64,000 nucleotides of DNA from Clostridium polyendosporum (GTDB lineage Bacteria; Bacillota; Clostridia; Clostridiales; Clostridiaceae). The notes beneath the pieces are model-generated. The model was given only the letters and a program-made list of their open reading frames with translations. It ran no database searches and was not told where the DNA came from. The stretch covers positions 1 through 64,000 of the forward strand of contig NZ_BOPZ01000019.1 of assembly GCF_018332455.1 (NCBI RefSeq). The letters run 5' to 3'. How positions within the stretch are numbered: position 1 is the first letter of the stretch; each line of letters begins with the position of its first letter. Of this stretch, positions 46,584 to 55,428 are shown piece after piece. Made by a program: the position numbers and the translations under genes.

Positions 46584-47129
46584 ATGATAGAAAGCAGAGA
46601 AAAAATGTATTCTATAGGAGAGGCTTGCGAGATTTTAAAGTGCGAAGTGCATAATCTAAGATACATAGAAAAGGCTGTGGGCTTAGAGATAAAAAGAAAT
46701 GAGTTTCAAGAGCGTATTTATACACATGAAGATTTAGTAACACTTAAGTCAGTTTTTGAACTAAAAGAACAAGGACTTAATTATAAGGCAATAAAAAAAG
46801 TGTTAGAACAACAGGGAGAAGTAGCAGTAACGAATACGGATAGCCTTGGAAGTGATCTTGTAATGCAGCCTGATAATGTAGAAAAGTTTATGAATTTTTT
46901 AGCAAGTACTATAGAACAAGGAGTTGAAAGTAAAGTAACGCCTGCACTAGATAGTATTATGAATCGTATGGAGAGCTTAGAAAAACAAAATCAGGAGTTA
47001 AGAGATGCTTTAGAGCAAGCTCAGCAAAAATATTACAAAGAGCTTTATGCAAAACTTACTAAGCTTGAAGAAGCGCAGGAAGTGGAAAGAAATCAACCTT
47101 GGTTTAAAAAAATATTTGGAAGAAAATAA
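46584..47129 (+). CDS. MerR-type helix-turn-helix protein with C-terminal coiled coil
   Basis: A 181-residue protein. The N-terminal MerR-like domain (MYSIGEACEILKCEVHNLRYIEKAVGLEIKRNE, about residues 8-40) is followed by a long linker and a coiled coil (MNRMESLEKQNQELRDALEQAQQKYYKELYAKLTKLEEAQEVE, about 125-170), ending WFKKIFGRK. This layout resembles RacA-type chromosome-anchoring proteins and the DUF3967 group. Either a regulator or a sporulation-linked DNA-anchoring role is possible; the amphipathic basic end might touch membrane. GGGGCGTGG precedes ATG. Confidence 0.75.
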   Translation: MIESREKMYSIGEACEILKCEVHNLRYIEKAVGLEIKRNEFQERIYTHEDLVTLKSVFELKEQGLNYKAIKKVLEQQGEVAVTNTDSLGSDLVMQPDNVEKFMNFLASTIEQGVESKVTPALDSIMNRMESLEKQNQELRDALEQAQQKYYKELYAKLTKLEEAQEVERNQPWFKKIFGRK

Positions 47130-47133
47130 ATTG

Positions 47134-47164
47134 AGAGCCTTTGCGAATGCAGAGGCTCTTTTTA
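47134..47164 (+). terminator. Intrinsic terminator
   Basis: AGAGCCT (47134-47140) pairs with AGGCTCT (47153-47159) across a 12-nt loop, followed by a T-run. Confidence 0.8.
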
Positions 47165-47205
47165 TGCAATAAAGTAGTCTTTTTCCCTTCGTTAAGTGAT
47201 AGCAA

Positions 47206-47233
47206 ATCAATTCAGTTATGAAGTTATATATTT
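47206..47233 (-). repeat. Family B repeat end (partial)
   Basis: AATCAATTCAGTTATGAAGTTATATAT is the reverse complement of a family B left end. Confidence 0.55.
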
Positions 47234-47317
47234 TGGAGGGAGGGGGAGTATTTATGCTCGTACCTTTATTATAAATATGAATATAATATATAAAATATAT
47301 TCAAAGGAGGAATAATT

Positions 47318-47599
47318 ATGGATAAGTCTAGATTAAAAAATTATGGTCTTTGGGTATCAATAAGTGCACTTATACCTATGATATTTCAGGCTTTTGGTTT
47401 AAATATATTACCAGATAACTACAAAGAAATAATAAGTACCATCCTTTCAATTTTAGTAATATTAGGCATTATAAATAATCCAACAACTAAATGCAGATGG
47501 TATATAGATGACAAGAATAAAGAAGAAAATATAGAAGATAAAAAGTATGACAAAATAACTGAAGCAACTATAGCTAGGGAGATGAGTGAGGGAAAATAA
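47318..47599 (+). CDS. Phage-type holin, orphan
   Basis: A 93-residue protein with two hydrophobic segments (YGLWVSISALIPMIFQAFGL and IISTILSILVILGII) followed by NNPTTKCRWYIDD and a charged tail. The xxDPTTxGxxDS-like end after the second helix is the mark of phage holin_1 family proteins (here NPTTKCRWYID). No endolysin or other phage gene is near, so it is an isolated remnant or has been adopted for another use. AAAGGAGG precedes ATG. Confidence 0.75.
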   Translation: MDKSRLKNYGLWVSISALIPMIFQAFGLNILPDNYKEIISTILSILVILGIINNPTTKCRWYIDDKNKEENIEDKKYDKITEATIAREMSEGK

Positions 47600-47725
47600 A
47601 GGTTAATGATTTAAAATAATGATTTTTGTAAATATTAATAATCATCATAAGTAGCGCGGCTGAGATAAAAGTAAGAACTAGTTAAAGATTTGAAAAACAT
47701 CTTGTAAATTTAATAAATAATTAAA

Positions 47726-47771
47726 GAAAAAAACCTCTATTTAGTAGAAATCTAATCGCTAAATAGAGGTT
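47726..47771 (-). terminator. Intrinsic terminator after the PHP gene
   Basis: AACCTCTATTTAG (47732-47744) pairs perfectly with CTAAATAGAGGTT (47759-47771). The A-run at 47726-47733 gives a T-run on the minus strand. Confidence 0.75.
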
Positions 47772-47826
47772 GAAATTTACTTTTTTGTGAAAATAAATTT
47801 TTAAGAATTAGAATAAACTATTTTTG

Positions 47827-48675
47827 TCAAACTTTTATATTGTAAAAATCTAAAAATTTATTTAAATCTTCAACAGGAATACTCATTGTTCCTAAATCTC
47901 CATGTTTAGCATCACCTTCGTGGACACCATGAAAATCAGAACCACAGGTAATTAAAAGGTTGTTTCTTCTACAAAGGCTAATTAGGTAATCAGTATCTTT
48001 CTTAAAATTTTGAATGTATATAGCCTCTAAACCATCAAAATCAAAATTTAAGAAATCTTCAACTGGAGTCTTTTTTATTAGCTTTGGATGCGCTAAAATA
48101 ACTACAGCATTATATTTTTTTAGGAGTGAAATGCCTTCGGATACAGATATTTTCTTATATGGAATGTAAGCAGGACTATCATTACCGATTATTTTGTCAA
48201 AGATATACTCCCAGCTATATGAATATCCAGCTTCGATTATGCTTTGGGCTATATGAGGTCTTGCTACAACACCTTCACCTTTTTCTAAGACCGCATTGCA
48301 ATCTAAGTGTATATCGAAGTATTTAGCTAAATTTTCTACAATTTTTTTTGCTCTCTCAATTCTTGAATTTTTCAATTCCTTAAGAAAATCCTTAAGTTCA
48401 TTAGAATTATATGAATCATCTCTAAAGTATCCTAAAATATGAATGCTTTCTCCGTTGTGAGTGCAGGAAAGTTCTATTCCAGGTATAAGTCTTATATTTA
48501 GTTCTGTTGCTTTTTTTAAGGCCTCGTCTAATCCATCAATGGTATCATGGTCAGTTATCGCTAGGATTTCTAAGTTTTTTTTCTTTGCATTTTCTACCAC
48601 TTCAGAGGGGGAAAATGTACCATCTGAAGCATTTGTGTGACAATGAAATTCTACGTTAATATATTTAGTGTTCAT
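47827..48675 (-). CDS. PHP-domain phosphoesterase
   Basis: A 282-residue TIM-barrel PHP protein of the YciV/RNase AM type. The four PHP motifs are FHCHTNASDGT (about residues 9-19), AITDHDTIDG (about 36-45), GIELSCTH and ILAHPK, with a late CGSDFHG. All metal-binding His and Asp residues are present, supporting activity on 3',5'-bisphosphates or RNA ends. ATG 48675 is used; AAGGAG lies about 14 nt upstream, and an in-frame GTG at 48690 is directly against that site. Confidence 0.85.
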   Translation of the reverse strand: MNTKYINVEFHCHTNASDGTFSPSEVVENAKKKNLEILAITDHDTIDGLDEALKKATELNIRLIPGIELSCTHNGESIHILGYFRDDSYNSNELKDFLKELKNSRIERAKKIVENLAKYFDIHLDCNAVLEKGEGVVARPHIAQSIIEAGYSYSWEYIFDKIIGNDSPAYIPYKKISVSEGISLLKKYNAVVILAHPKLIKKTPVEDFLNFDFDGLEAIYIQNFKKDTDYLISLCRRNNLLITCGSDFHGVHEGDAKHGDLGTMSIPVEDLNKFLDFYNIKV

Positions 48676-48816
48676 AATTAAAGTAATCACTCCTTTATCT
48701 ACAGTGAATCAGTTTATTTATATAACTATATCTTTTGGAAATATTTAAAACACCTTAGGAATTTTAATTTTATACTTATTTTATGCTTATTTTCTGATAT
48801 AATAATTTTAACATGT

Positions 48817-48913
48817 AGATACACAATTTCATAATTAAATTAAAAATTTTAGGAAAAGTATTGAATGCTGAGACTTTTCCCTAAAACTCGTTAATGATTG
48901 AACTTATATATCT
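48817..48913 (+). repeat. Family B repeat, full-length, first of a tandem pair
   Basis: Left end AGATACACAATTTCATAATT, right end TGAACTTATATATCT. The interior (TTTTAGGAAAAGTATTGAATGCTGAG...) is close to that at 8900-8998. Confidence 0.75.
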
Positions 48914-49010
48914 AGACACACAACTTCATAACTAAAATTATAATTCATGAAAAAGCATTGCATATCTAGGCTATTTTCATGAATTGTTTAAAGATTGAAG
49001 TTGTTTATCT
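48914..49010 (+). repeat. Family B repeat, second of a tandem pair
   Basis: Left end AGACACACAACTTCATAACT, right end TGAAGTTGTTTATCT, with an interior hairpin ATTCATGAAAA...TTTTCATGAATT. A third partial end (AGACAAGTTTATAATTGAAC) follows at 49019-49038. Confidence 0.7.
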
Positions 49011-49039
49011 TTATATATAGACAAGTTTATAATTGAACT

Positions 49040-49082
49040 TATTTGCTGCTATTTTACAAAGTAAAATCTAGCTCAAATTTAA
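49040..49082 (+). repeat. Family A repeat, left half
   Basis: ATTTGCTGCTATTTTACAAAG followed by TAAAATCTAGCTCAAATTTAAG; the second hairpin is lost. The gap 48676-49151 contains the B-B-A cluster and no other feature. Confidence 0.7.
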
Positions 49083-49151
49083 GAAATTATTTGAAATAGA
49101 GATTACTTTCTCCAGTTGGTTTAGAGTTATTATAACTTAAGAGGTGAAAAA

Positions 49152-49733
49152 ATGTTTTTAATGATAGATAACTATGATTCCTTTGTTTATAATCTTGTAA
49201 GATATTTAGAGGAGCTGGAAGAAGATGTAGTAGTTTTTAGAAATAATAAAGTTACTATAGAGGAAATAGAAAAACTTAATCCAAAAGGAATTATACTATC
49301 TCCTGGTCCCAAAGCACCTAAGGATGCAGAACTTTGTCTTAAAATATTACATACCTTTAAAGGCAAAATACCTATATTAGGGATATGCTTAGGGCATCAG
49401 TGTATTGGTTATTACTTTGGTGGAGAAATTACTAGAGGAAAAGAGCCGATACATGGTAAGGTGAGCTTGATATCACATAATGGAAAAGGTGTATTTAAAG
49501 ATATAAAAAATCCTCTAAATGTTACAAGGTATCATTCCTTAATAATAAGTAGGGATAAATTACCTGAAGAGATTGAAATTACATCTACTACTACTGATGG
49601 TGTGATTATGGGAATCAGACATAAAGAATACTTGATTGAAGGAGTGCAGTTTCACCCTGAAGCAGAACTTACAGAGTGTGGACATCAAATATTAAATAAC
49701 TTTATAGAATTATGCAAAAGAAGGAGAGCTTAA
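49152..49733 (+). CDS. pabA: Aminodeoxychorismate synthase, glutamine amidotransferase subunit
   Basis: A 193-residue class I glutamine amidotransferase. It begins MFLMIDNYDSFVYNLVRYL, the usual PabA/TrpG start, with catalytic C79 in LGICLGHQ and H168/E170 in VQFHPEAE. It supplies ammonia to PabB. Because PabB, PabC and folate genes follow at once, PabA is the likely role rather than TrpG, though such subunits can serve both. The next gene starts 3 bp later. RBS GAGGTG lies upstream of ATG. Confidence 0.93.
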   Translation: MFLMIDNYDSFVYNLVRYLEELEEDVVVFRNNKVTIEEIEKLNPKGIILSPGPKAPKDAELCLKILHTFKGKIPILGICLGHQCIGYYFGGEITRGKEPIHGKVSLISHNGKGVFKDIKNPLNVTRYHSLIISRDKLPEEIEITSTTTDGVIMGIRHKEYLIEGVQFHPEAELTECGHQILNNFIELCKRRRA

Positions 49734-49736
49734 AAT

Positions 49737-51149
49737 ATGAAGCTTACTATAAAAGAAATATCTACTGAATTAAATGCTGTTGAAGTATATTCGTTATTTG
49801 AAAAATATAAAAACACTATACTTCTTGATAGCTCAAAGGAAGATGAAAAGCTTTCAAAATACTCTTTTATAGGAATAAATCCATTTGCTATCTTCAAAAG
49901 CATAGAAAATAGAGTTGAAATAGAAAAGCAAGTTATTAAGGATGCAGATCCCTTTTATGAATTGGAACGAATTCTAAAAGAGTATGAAATAAAAGAGATT
50001 GAGTTTATAGAGCGTGAACACTTAAAAAATATAAACCTAACAGGTGAAGATACTAAGCTTGAAAATATACCATTTGTAGGGGGCTGTATAGGGTATTTTT
50101 CTTATGATATTGGTTGGAATATAGAAGAACTCCCTAATACAGCAAAAAAGGATTTTCAAATTCCAGAGAGTTACTTTGTTTTTTATGATAATATAATTAT
50201 ATTTGACTTATTAAATAATAAGCAGTACATAACAGCGCTTGGAAAGCTTAAACATAGGGAAGAAAGTATAAGAGATATACAAGACATTATAGGCAAAGGA
50301 TGCAGAATTGTTGAGGAAACTTTTAAGGAAAGCAATAATAAATTCTACTCAAACTTTACTGAAAGTGAGTACATAGAAGCAGTAGCAAGAATGAAGGAAT
50401 ACATAAAAAATGGTGATGTTTATATTGCTAATTTAACTCAGAGAATGTGGTGTTATAATAATGAAAGTTCTTTTGAAATATATAAAAGATTAAGAACTAT
50501 TAATAAAGCACCTTTTGCAGCCTTTCTGAACTTAGATGGTTTTGAGGTTATAAGTTCCTCACCAGAAAGATTTATTCAAATTAAACAAGGAAAAGTGGAA
50601 ACAAGACCTATAAAGGGAACAAGGCCGAGAGGAGCAACTGTTGAAGAGGATAAAAGAAATAAAGAGGAACTCTTAAGCAGTGAAAAGGATAAAGCAGAGC
50701 TTCTTATGATTGTAGATCTTGAAAGAAATGATTTAAGTAAAGTTTGTAAACCACATACAGTAAAAGTCAAAGAGCTTTTTGCGCTTGAGGAATATGCAAC
50801 AGTATTCCATCTTGTATCCACTGTTGAAGGCGAGCTAAAGAAAGATTGTAGTACAGTAAAGTGTATGAGAGAATGTTTTCCTGGAGGTTCAATTACTGGA
50901 GCACCAAAAATAAGAGCTATGGAAATAATTGAAGAGCTTGAGCGGGTAAAAAGAAATATATATACAGGTTCCATAGGATATTTTGATTTTAGGGGAAACG
51001 CAGACTTTAATATCGTTATAAGAACTATTGTAAAAAAGGATGGAAAGGCGTACTTTGGTATTGGAGGTGGAGTCACCATAGAGTCTGATGAAAAGATGGA
51101 GTATGATGAAACCTTAGATAAAGCAAGAGCATTAATGAGGGTGTTATAA
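49737..51149 (+). CDS. pabB: Aminodeoxychorismate synthase, component I
   Basis: A 470-residue chorismate-binding enzyme. RPIKGTRPRG carries the lysine that marks PabB; anthranilate synthase TrpE has alanine at that place (PIAGT). The family signature ECFPGGSITGAPKIRAMEIIEELE and ERFIQIKQGKVETRP are present, as is YIANLTQRM. With PabA it makes 4-amino-4-deoxychorismate. It is followed 2 bp later by pabC. Confidence 0.93.
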   Translation: MKLTIKEISTELNAVEVYSLFEKYKNTILLDSSKEDEKLSKYSFIGINPFAIFKSIENRVEIEKQVIKDADPFYELERILKEYEIKEIEFIEREHLKNINLTGEDTKLENIPFVGGCIGYFSYDIGWNIEELPNTAKKDFQIPESYFVFYDNIIIFDLLNNKQYITALGKLKHREESIRDIQDIIGKGCRIVEETFKESNNKFYSNFTESEYIEAVARMKEYIKNGDVYIANLTQRMWCYNNESSFEIYKRLRTINKAPFAAFLNLDGFEVISSSPERFIQIKQGKVETRPIKGTRPRGATVEEDKRNKEELLSSEKDKAELLMIVDLERNDLSKVCKPHTVKVKELFALEEYATVFHLVSTVEGELKKDCSTVKCMRECFPGGSITGAPKIRAMEIIEELERVKRNIYTGSIGYFDFRGNADFNIVIRTIVKKDGKAYFGIGGGVTIESDEKMEYDETLDKARALMRVL

Positions 51150-51151
51150 TT

Positions 51152-51904
51152 ATGAAAATAATAGTAAATGGAGAATTTTCAAATAAGGTGCATATAGATA
51201 GCTCCTTTTTCTTTGGAAGAGGGGTTTTTGAAACCATACTTATGAAGGATAAACCTCTATTTTTACAAGAACATATAGAAAGGCTCAATGAAGGAGCAAA
51301 AAGACTTGGAATAAATAGAGAATTAGAAGAAGGAATCATTTTAGAACAGATAGAAAAATACAATATAAGAAATTGTGCCTTAAAGTTAATGGTTACTGAG
51401 AAAAATACTGTAATGACTACTAGAGAGATTCCTTATAATGAAGAGATGTATGACCTTGGTTTTAAGATAGGCTTAAGTGAGGTTAGAAGAAATTCAACTT
51501 CTATGTTATCTTATATAAAGTCTGTAAATTATATAGAAAATATAATTGAAAAAGAAAAAGCAAAGCTTAATGGTTTTGATGAGGTAGTATTTCTAAATGA
51601 AAAAAACTATTTGACTGAAGGAAGTAGTTCAAACATATTTTTTATTAAAGGAGAGAAAATTTACACTCCCAAGGTAAGTTGTGGTCTTTTAGACGGTATA
51701 ATAAGAAAATGGGTGATTTCTAATTTCAATGTGAGTGAAGGAGAATTTACCTTAGAAGAGTTTTTAGAATGTGATGGAGCTTTTTTAACTAACTCTATTA
51801 TGGGGATAATGAAAATAAGTTCTATTAATTCAAAGATAATGAATAGTTGCAGTTTAACTGAGAGAATTGTTGAATATTATAGAGAATTTTTAGGGGGAAA
51901 ATAA
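51152..51904 (+). CDS. pabC: Aminodeoxychorismate lyase
   Basis: A 250-residue PLP enzyme of the class IV aminotransferase fold. [27 protein letters not shown] near the N-terminus, [42 protein letters not shown] (with K, E and the SSNIF signature) and the C-terminal FLTNSIMGI fit this group. It cuts aminodeoxychorismate to pABA and pyruvate. Branched-chain or D-amino-acid aminotransferase is the alternative by fold, but position after pabAB settles the role. Confidence 0.9.
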   Translation: MKIIVNGEFSNKVHIDSSFFFGRGVFETILMKDKPLFLQEHIERLNEGAKRLGINRELEEGIILEQIEKYNIRNCALKLMVTEKNTVMTTREIPYNEEMYDLGFKIGLSEVRRNSTSMLSYIKSVNYIENIIEKEKAKLNGFDEVVFLNEKNYLTEGSSSNIFFIKGEKIYTPKVSCGLLDGIIRKWVISNFNVSEGEFTLEEFLECDGAFLTNSIMGIMKISSINSKIMNSCSLTERIVEYYREFLGGK

Positions 51905-51905
51905 T

Positions 51906-52463
51906 ATGATAGATACGAATAAAATTAAAGAAGCGGTTAAAATGATAATAGAGGCTGTAGGTGAAGATCCTGAAAGAGAAGGGCTTTTAGAGACTCCAGA
52001 TAGAATTGCAAGAATGTATGCAGAAATTTTTTCAGGTCTTGGAGAAGATGCCTCAGAGATTTTAAGTAAGACTTTTACTGTTGAAAGTAATGATATTGTC
52101 ATAGAAAAGGACATAACTTTCTATTCTATGTGTGAGCATCATTTTCTTCCTTTTTACGGTAAAGCGCATATAGCGTATATACCAAATGGAAAGGTTGCTG
52201 GACTTTCAAAGCTAGCAAGAACAGTAGAAGTTTATTCTAAAAAGCCACAATTACAGGAAAGATTAACAAAGGAAATTGCTGATGCCTTAGCAGAATACTT
52301 AGAAGCACAAGGTGTTATGGTTGTTATAGAAGCAGAGCATATGTGTATGACTATGAGAGGTGTTAAAAAACCAGGAAGCAAAACTATAACTACTACTTAT
52401 AGAGGAAAGTTTTTAGAGGATAAAGATTTAAGAGCTGAGGTATTAAGTCTTATAAATCAGTAA
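51906..52463 (+). CDS. folE: GTP cyclohydrolase I
   Basis: A 185-residue zinc enzyme that makes dihydroneopterin triphosphate from [44 protein letters not shown] (Cys and His zinc/catalytic residues) and [14 protein letters not shown] (second zinc Cys) are all present. It is the committed step of the pterin branch. It starts 1 bp after pabC (TAATATG arrangement), with AGGGGG upstream. The HD-domain gene follows 17 bp later. Confidence 0.96.
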   Translation: MIDTNKIKEAVKMIIEAVGEDPEREGLLETPDRIARMYAEIFSGLGEDASEILSKTFTVESNDIVIEKDITFYSMCEHHFLPFYGKAHIAYIPNGKVAGLSKLARTVEVYSKKPQLQERLTKEIADALAEYLEAQGVMVVIEAEHMCMTMRGVKKPGSKTITTTYRGKFLEDKDLRAEVLSLINQ

Positions 52464-52480
52464 TTTTAAAAAGGTGAAGT

Positions 52481-52954
52481 ATGGAAAGAGTAAATAGAAT
52501 TTTACATAATCCTATATATAGAAAATATTTAGAAAAAATAGAGAGCTGTGAAGTGGATAGAATTTTTTGTAGACATAATATGGAGCATTTTTTAGATGTA
52601 GCAAGAATTGCCTATATTATGGTTTTGGAGCAGGGATTAAAAATCTCCAAAGAAGTAGTCTATGCTATAGCACTACTTCATGATGTTGGAAGATGGATCC
52701 AATATGAAAAAGGCATACCTCATGAGCAAGCTTCTGCTGAGTTATCAAAGGAGCTTCTGGATGACAGTGGGTTTACTGCAGAAGAAAAGAAAATTATCTT
52801 GGATGGCATAATTTCACATAGAAAGGCTAATGACGATATCATAAATAATATTATTTATGATAGTGATAAGCTTTCAAGAAAGTGTTTTACATGTAAAGCA
52901 TCCTCACTTTGCAACTGGAGTGAGGATGAGAAAAATCTTAATCTTACATATTAA
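52481..52954 (+). CDS. HD-domain phosphohydrolase in the folate operon
   Basis: A 157-residue HD protein. Likely metal ligands are in HNMEHFLDVAR (H..EH), LLHDVGRWI (the HD pair), HEQASAEL, IISHRKAND and YDSDKLSRK, so the active site seems intact. A C-terminal CFTCKASSLC adds three cysteines. It lies between folE and folP, transcribed with them. HD proteins act as phosphatases or phosphodiesterases; in this position it could remove phosphates from dihydroneopterin triphosphate, a step for which no other gene is present here. That role is inference. Confidence 0.85.
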   Translation: MERVNRILHNPIYRKYLEKIESCEVDRIFCRHNMEHFLDVARIAYIMVLEQGLKISKEVVYAIALLHDVGRWIQYEKGIPHEQASAELSKELLDDSGFTAEEKKIILDGIISHRKANDDIINNIIYDSDKLSRKCFTCKASSLCNWSEDEKNLNLTY

Positions 52955-53016
52955 ATACATGGAGTTAAAACTCTAGTTAAGATAATAAAAAGTAATGTTT
53001 TAGGAGAGTTTAGGAA

Positions 53017-53826
53017 ATGAAGATAGGTAGTAGAGAATTTATTATAGGGGAAAGAACTTATGTAATGGGAATATTAAATGTAACCCCAGATTCTTTTTCA
53101 GATGGTGGAAAGTTTAACTCATTAGAAAAAGCTGTAGATCATGTGCGTGAAATGATTGAGCAGGGAGTAGATATAATAGATATAGGTGGTGAATCTACAA
53201 GACCAGGTCATATGCCTGTAAGTGAAGAAGAGGAAATACATAGAGTAGTTCCTATAATAAAGGCCATAAGAGAGAAATTTGATATTCCTATTTCTATTGA
53301 TACATATAAAGGAAAGGTAGCAGAGCATGCAATAGAAGCAGGTGCCAATCTAATAAACGACGTATGGGGCTTTAAGAAAGATACGTATATAGCTAAAGTC
53401 GCTGCTAAGTATGATGTGCCATGTTGTTTAATGCATAATAGAGATAATACTGAGTATACAGATATTATTGAAGATATGAAAAACGACCTTAATGAATCAA
53501 TTCAGATTGCTCTTAATGCAGGGGTTAAAAAGGAAAATATTATTTTAGATCCAGGTATAGGTTTTGCAAAGACTCATGAACAAAATCTTGAGGTTATGAA
53601 TAATCTTGAAAAGCTTCAAGAGTTAGGCTATCCGGTACTTTTAGCAACATCAAAAAAAAGAATGATTGGAAATGCCTTAAATCTTCCTGTAGAAGAAAGG
53701 GGAGAAGGCACTTTAGCAACTACTGTCATAGGCATTATGAAGGGTTGTGATTTTGTAAGAGTTCATGATATTAAGGAAAATAAGAGAGCCTGCATAATGA
53801 CTGATGCTATAGTGAGAAGAAAGTAG
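53017..53826 (+). CDS. folP: Dihydropteroate synthase
   Basis: A 269-residue TIM barrel joining pABA to the pterin. Both signatures are intact: MGILNVTPDSFSDGGKF (about residues 18-34) and DIGGESTRPGH (about 57-67); DVWGFK and the C-terminal RVHDIKEN, with the conserved R and H, also match. It is the convergence point of the pab and fol branches of the operon. AGGAGAG precedes ATG. The next gene follows after 1 bp. Confidence 0.96.
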   Translation: MKIGSREFIIGERTYVMGILNVTPDSFSDGGKFNSLEKAVDHVREMIEQGVDIIDIGGESTRPGHMPVSEEEEIHRVVPIIKAIREKFDIPISIDTYKGKVAEHAIEAGANLINDVWGFKKDTYIAKVAAKYDVPCCLMHNRDNTEYTDIIEDMKNDLNESIQIALNAGVKKENIILDPGIGFAKTHEQNLEVMNNLEKLQELGYPVLLATSKKRMIGNALNLPVEERGEGTLATTVIGIMKGCDFVRVHDIKENKRACIMTDAIVRRK

Positions 53827-53827
53827 G

Positions 53828-54655
53828 ATGGTAGTTTTGGATAAAATATATGTAAAAGATCTAGAGATTTTTGCAAATCATGGAGTATTTCAGGAAGAAA
53901 AGAGTTTAGGACAAAAATTCATCCTTTCTCTAGAGTTAGAATTGGATTTAAGAGAAGCTGGAATTACTGGTGACTTAACTAAATCTGTTCACTATGGGGA
54001 GCTTTGTCATAAAGTAGAAAAAGAATTTACAAAGGAAAGCTATGATCTTATTGAAATGGCTGCAGAGAAGGTAGCTAATTTTATATTAAAAGAATATCCA
54101 CTGGTTCAAGGAGTGAAGGTATTACTTAAAAAGCCTTGGGCTCCAATAGGAAGACACCTAGAGTATGCAGGTATAGAAGTTTATAGAAAATGGCACAAAG
54201 TATTTATCGGTCTTGGTTCAAATATGGGAGATAAAAAGAAGAATCTTATGGATGCCATAGAAGAAATTAAAGCTTCAGAGCATACTAAGATAGTAAAGGT
54301 ATCAAGTTTTATTACTACAGAACCTTGGGGATACATAGAACAGGAAGAATTTTTAAATGGTGTCATTGAGGTAAGAACTCTTTTAACTCCAAAAGAGCTT
54401 TTAAGATATCTTTTACAAGTAGAAAAGGATCTTAAGAGAGAAAGACTTATAAAGTGGGGACCAAGAACCATTGATCTAGATGTGTTATTATATGATAATC
54501 TTATAACTGCCGATGAAGAGATCATTCTTCCACATCCGAGAATAGAGGAGAGAATGTTTGTTTTACAACCATTGGCTGAGATTGCTCCATATGAAGTACA
54601 TCCTTTATTGAATAGAAGAATAGTTGATTTAATGAAACTATTAAAAGCAAAATAA
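53828..54655 (+). CDS. folBK: FolB-FolK fusion: dihydroneopterin aldolase / HPPK
   Basis: A 275-residue fusion. The N-terminal aldolase (about 1-118) has DLEIFANHGVFQEEKSLGQKF and the catalytic-lysine region VLLKKPWAPIGR. The C-terminal 6-hydroxymethyl-dihydropterin pyrophosphokinase (about 122-275) has KVFIGLGSNMGDKKKNL and KWGPRTIDLDVLLY, with PHPRIEERMFVLQPL. Together these turn dihydroneopterin into the diphosphate used by FolP. ATG 53828 is taken; TTG 53837 after GGATGG is also possible. It is the last gene before a strong terminator. Confidence 0.95.
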   Translation: MVVLDKIYVKDLEIFANHGVFQEEKSLGQKFILSLELELDLREAGITGDLTKSVHYGELCHKVEKEFTKESYDLIEMAAEKVANFILKEYPLVQGVKVLLKKPWAPIGRHLEYAGIEVYRKWHKVFIGLGSNMGDKKKNLMDAIEEIKASEHTKIVKVSSFITTEPWGYIEQEEFLNGVIEVRTLLTPKELLRYLLQVEKDLKRERLIKWGPRTIDLDVLLYDNLITADEEIILPHPRIEERMFVLQPLAEIAPYEVHPLLNRRIVDLMKLLKAK

Positions 54656-54660
54656 TTAAA

Positions 54661-54708
54661 GGGCTGTCCAAAAACGTGTGAAGTACTTTTTGGATAAGGC
54701 CCTTTTTA
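54661..54708 (+). terminator. Terminator of the folate operon, GGGCTGTCCAAAAA type
   Basis: GGGC (54661-54664) with GCCC (54699-54702), and an inner stem TCCAAAAA/TTTTTGGA, then five T. Nearly the same sequence as the terminator at 4076-4123. Confidence 0.85.
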
Positions 54709-54714
54709 TGTTTA

Positions 54715-54784
54715 TTTACTGTCATTTTACAAAGTGGAATTTGGCTCAAATTCCATAGGTTCTATGCCTATTAAATTTTATTTA
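54715..54784 (+). repeat. Family A repeat
   Basis: First hairpin ATTTTACAAAGTGGAAT; second AAATTCCATAGG...CCTATTAAATTT, imperfect. It lies directly behind the operon terminator. Confidence 0.7.
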
Positions 54785-54823
54785 GAAAACAAAATACTAC
54801 GTGTTAATACTAATCTTATAACT

Positions 54824-55288
54824 TTACTGTTTGAAAACATATTTACAGAATAAATACAGCTTATATGCTTGAGGAATATTTTCTGTGTTTATAAAGTCCT
54901 CAGAGAACATACCATCCCATGGAAATATAGAAACTATGTTATTTTCATATATATTTATAACAAATTTTGTTTCAGAAGAACTAATAAATAATTTATATAC
55001 AGGTTTTTCAGGAAGATTAGAAGGCTTATCTATAAAATTATCCTTAGAAAGACATTTTATAAAATTAATTACAATATCTTTATCCTTACCTTTAGGATTT
55101 TCTTCTCTATAAACATTAGTATCAAAGGCTGAAAGAGTAAAATCTTTTGAAGATACAATCTTATAAAGTTCTTCTGTATAATAAAATTTATTAGGTTTTT
55201 TCTTAAAGTTTATGTATTGGGCATCGTTGCAGCCAGAAAGTATGATAGAGAATAAGACTACAAAAATGATTAATATCCGTTTACTCAT
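54824..55288 (-). CDS. Hypothetical lipoprotein
   Basis: A 154-residue protein with a lipoprotein signal: MSKRILIIFVVLFSIILSGC, lipobox LSGC with Cys at residue 20. The mature part is charged and has mixed alpha/beta character (NFKKKPNKFYYTEELYKIVSSKDFTLSAF), with NIVSIFPWDGMF near its end. It should sit on the outer face of the membrane. I do not recognise a family. It is monocistronic, with AGGTGT upstream on the minus strand. Confidence 0.75.
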   Translation of the reverse strand: MSKRILIIFVVLFSIILSGCNDAQYINFKKKPNKFYYTEELYKIVSSKDFTLSAFDTNVYREENPKGKDKDIVINFIKCLSKDNFIDKPSNLPEKPVYKLFISSSETKFVINIYENNIVSIFPWDGMFSEDFINTENIPQAYKLYLFCKYVFKQ

Positions 55289-55428
55289 AAGTTACACCTC
55301 TTTGTTTTATGCACAATTTCTTCTTTCATATATTATGACTTAGTAAAATAATATAGAACTTTTTTGAAGATAATGAATAATATATAATACACTAAATGAA
55401 ACTGTAGCACTTTTAGGAGGCGCTCATC

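Noticed and set aside
47318-47599. Prophage
   Set aside because: The holin-like gene and the PF04020 protein at 24546 stand alone; no integrase, capsid, tail or lysis module is nearby.
48814-49082. CRISPR-like array
   Set aside because: Repeat ends recur but are hairpin arms of unequal elements, with no regular spacers and no cas genes.
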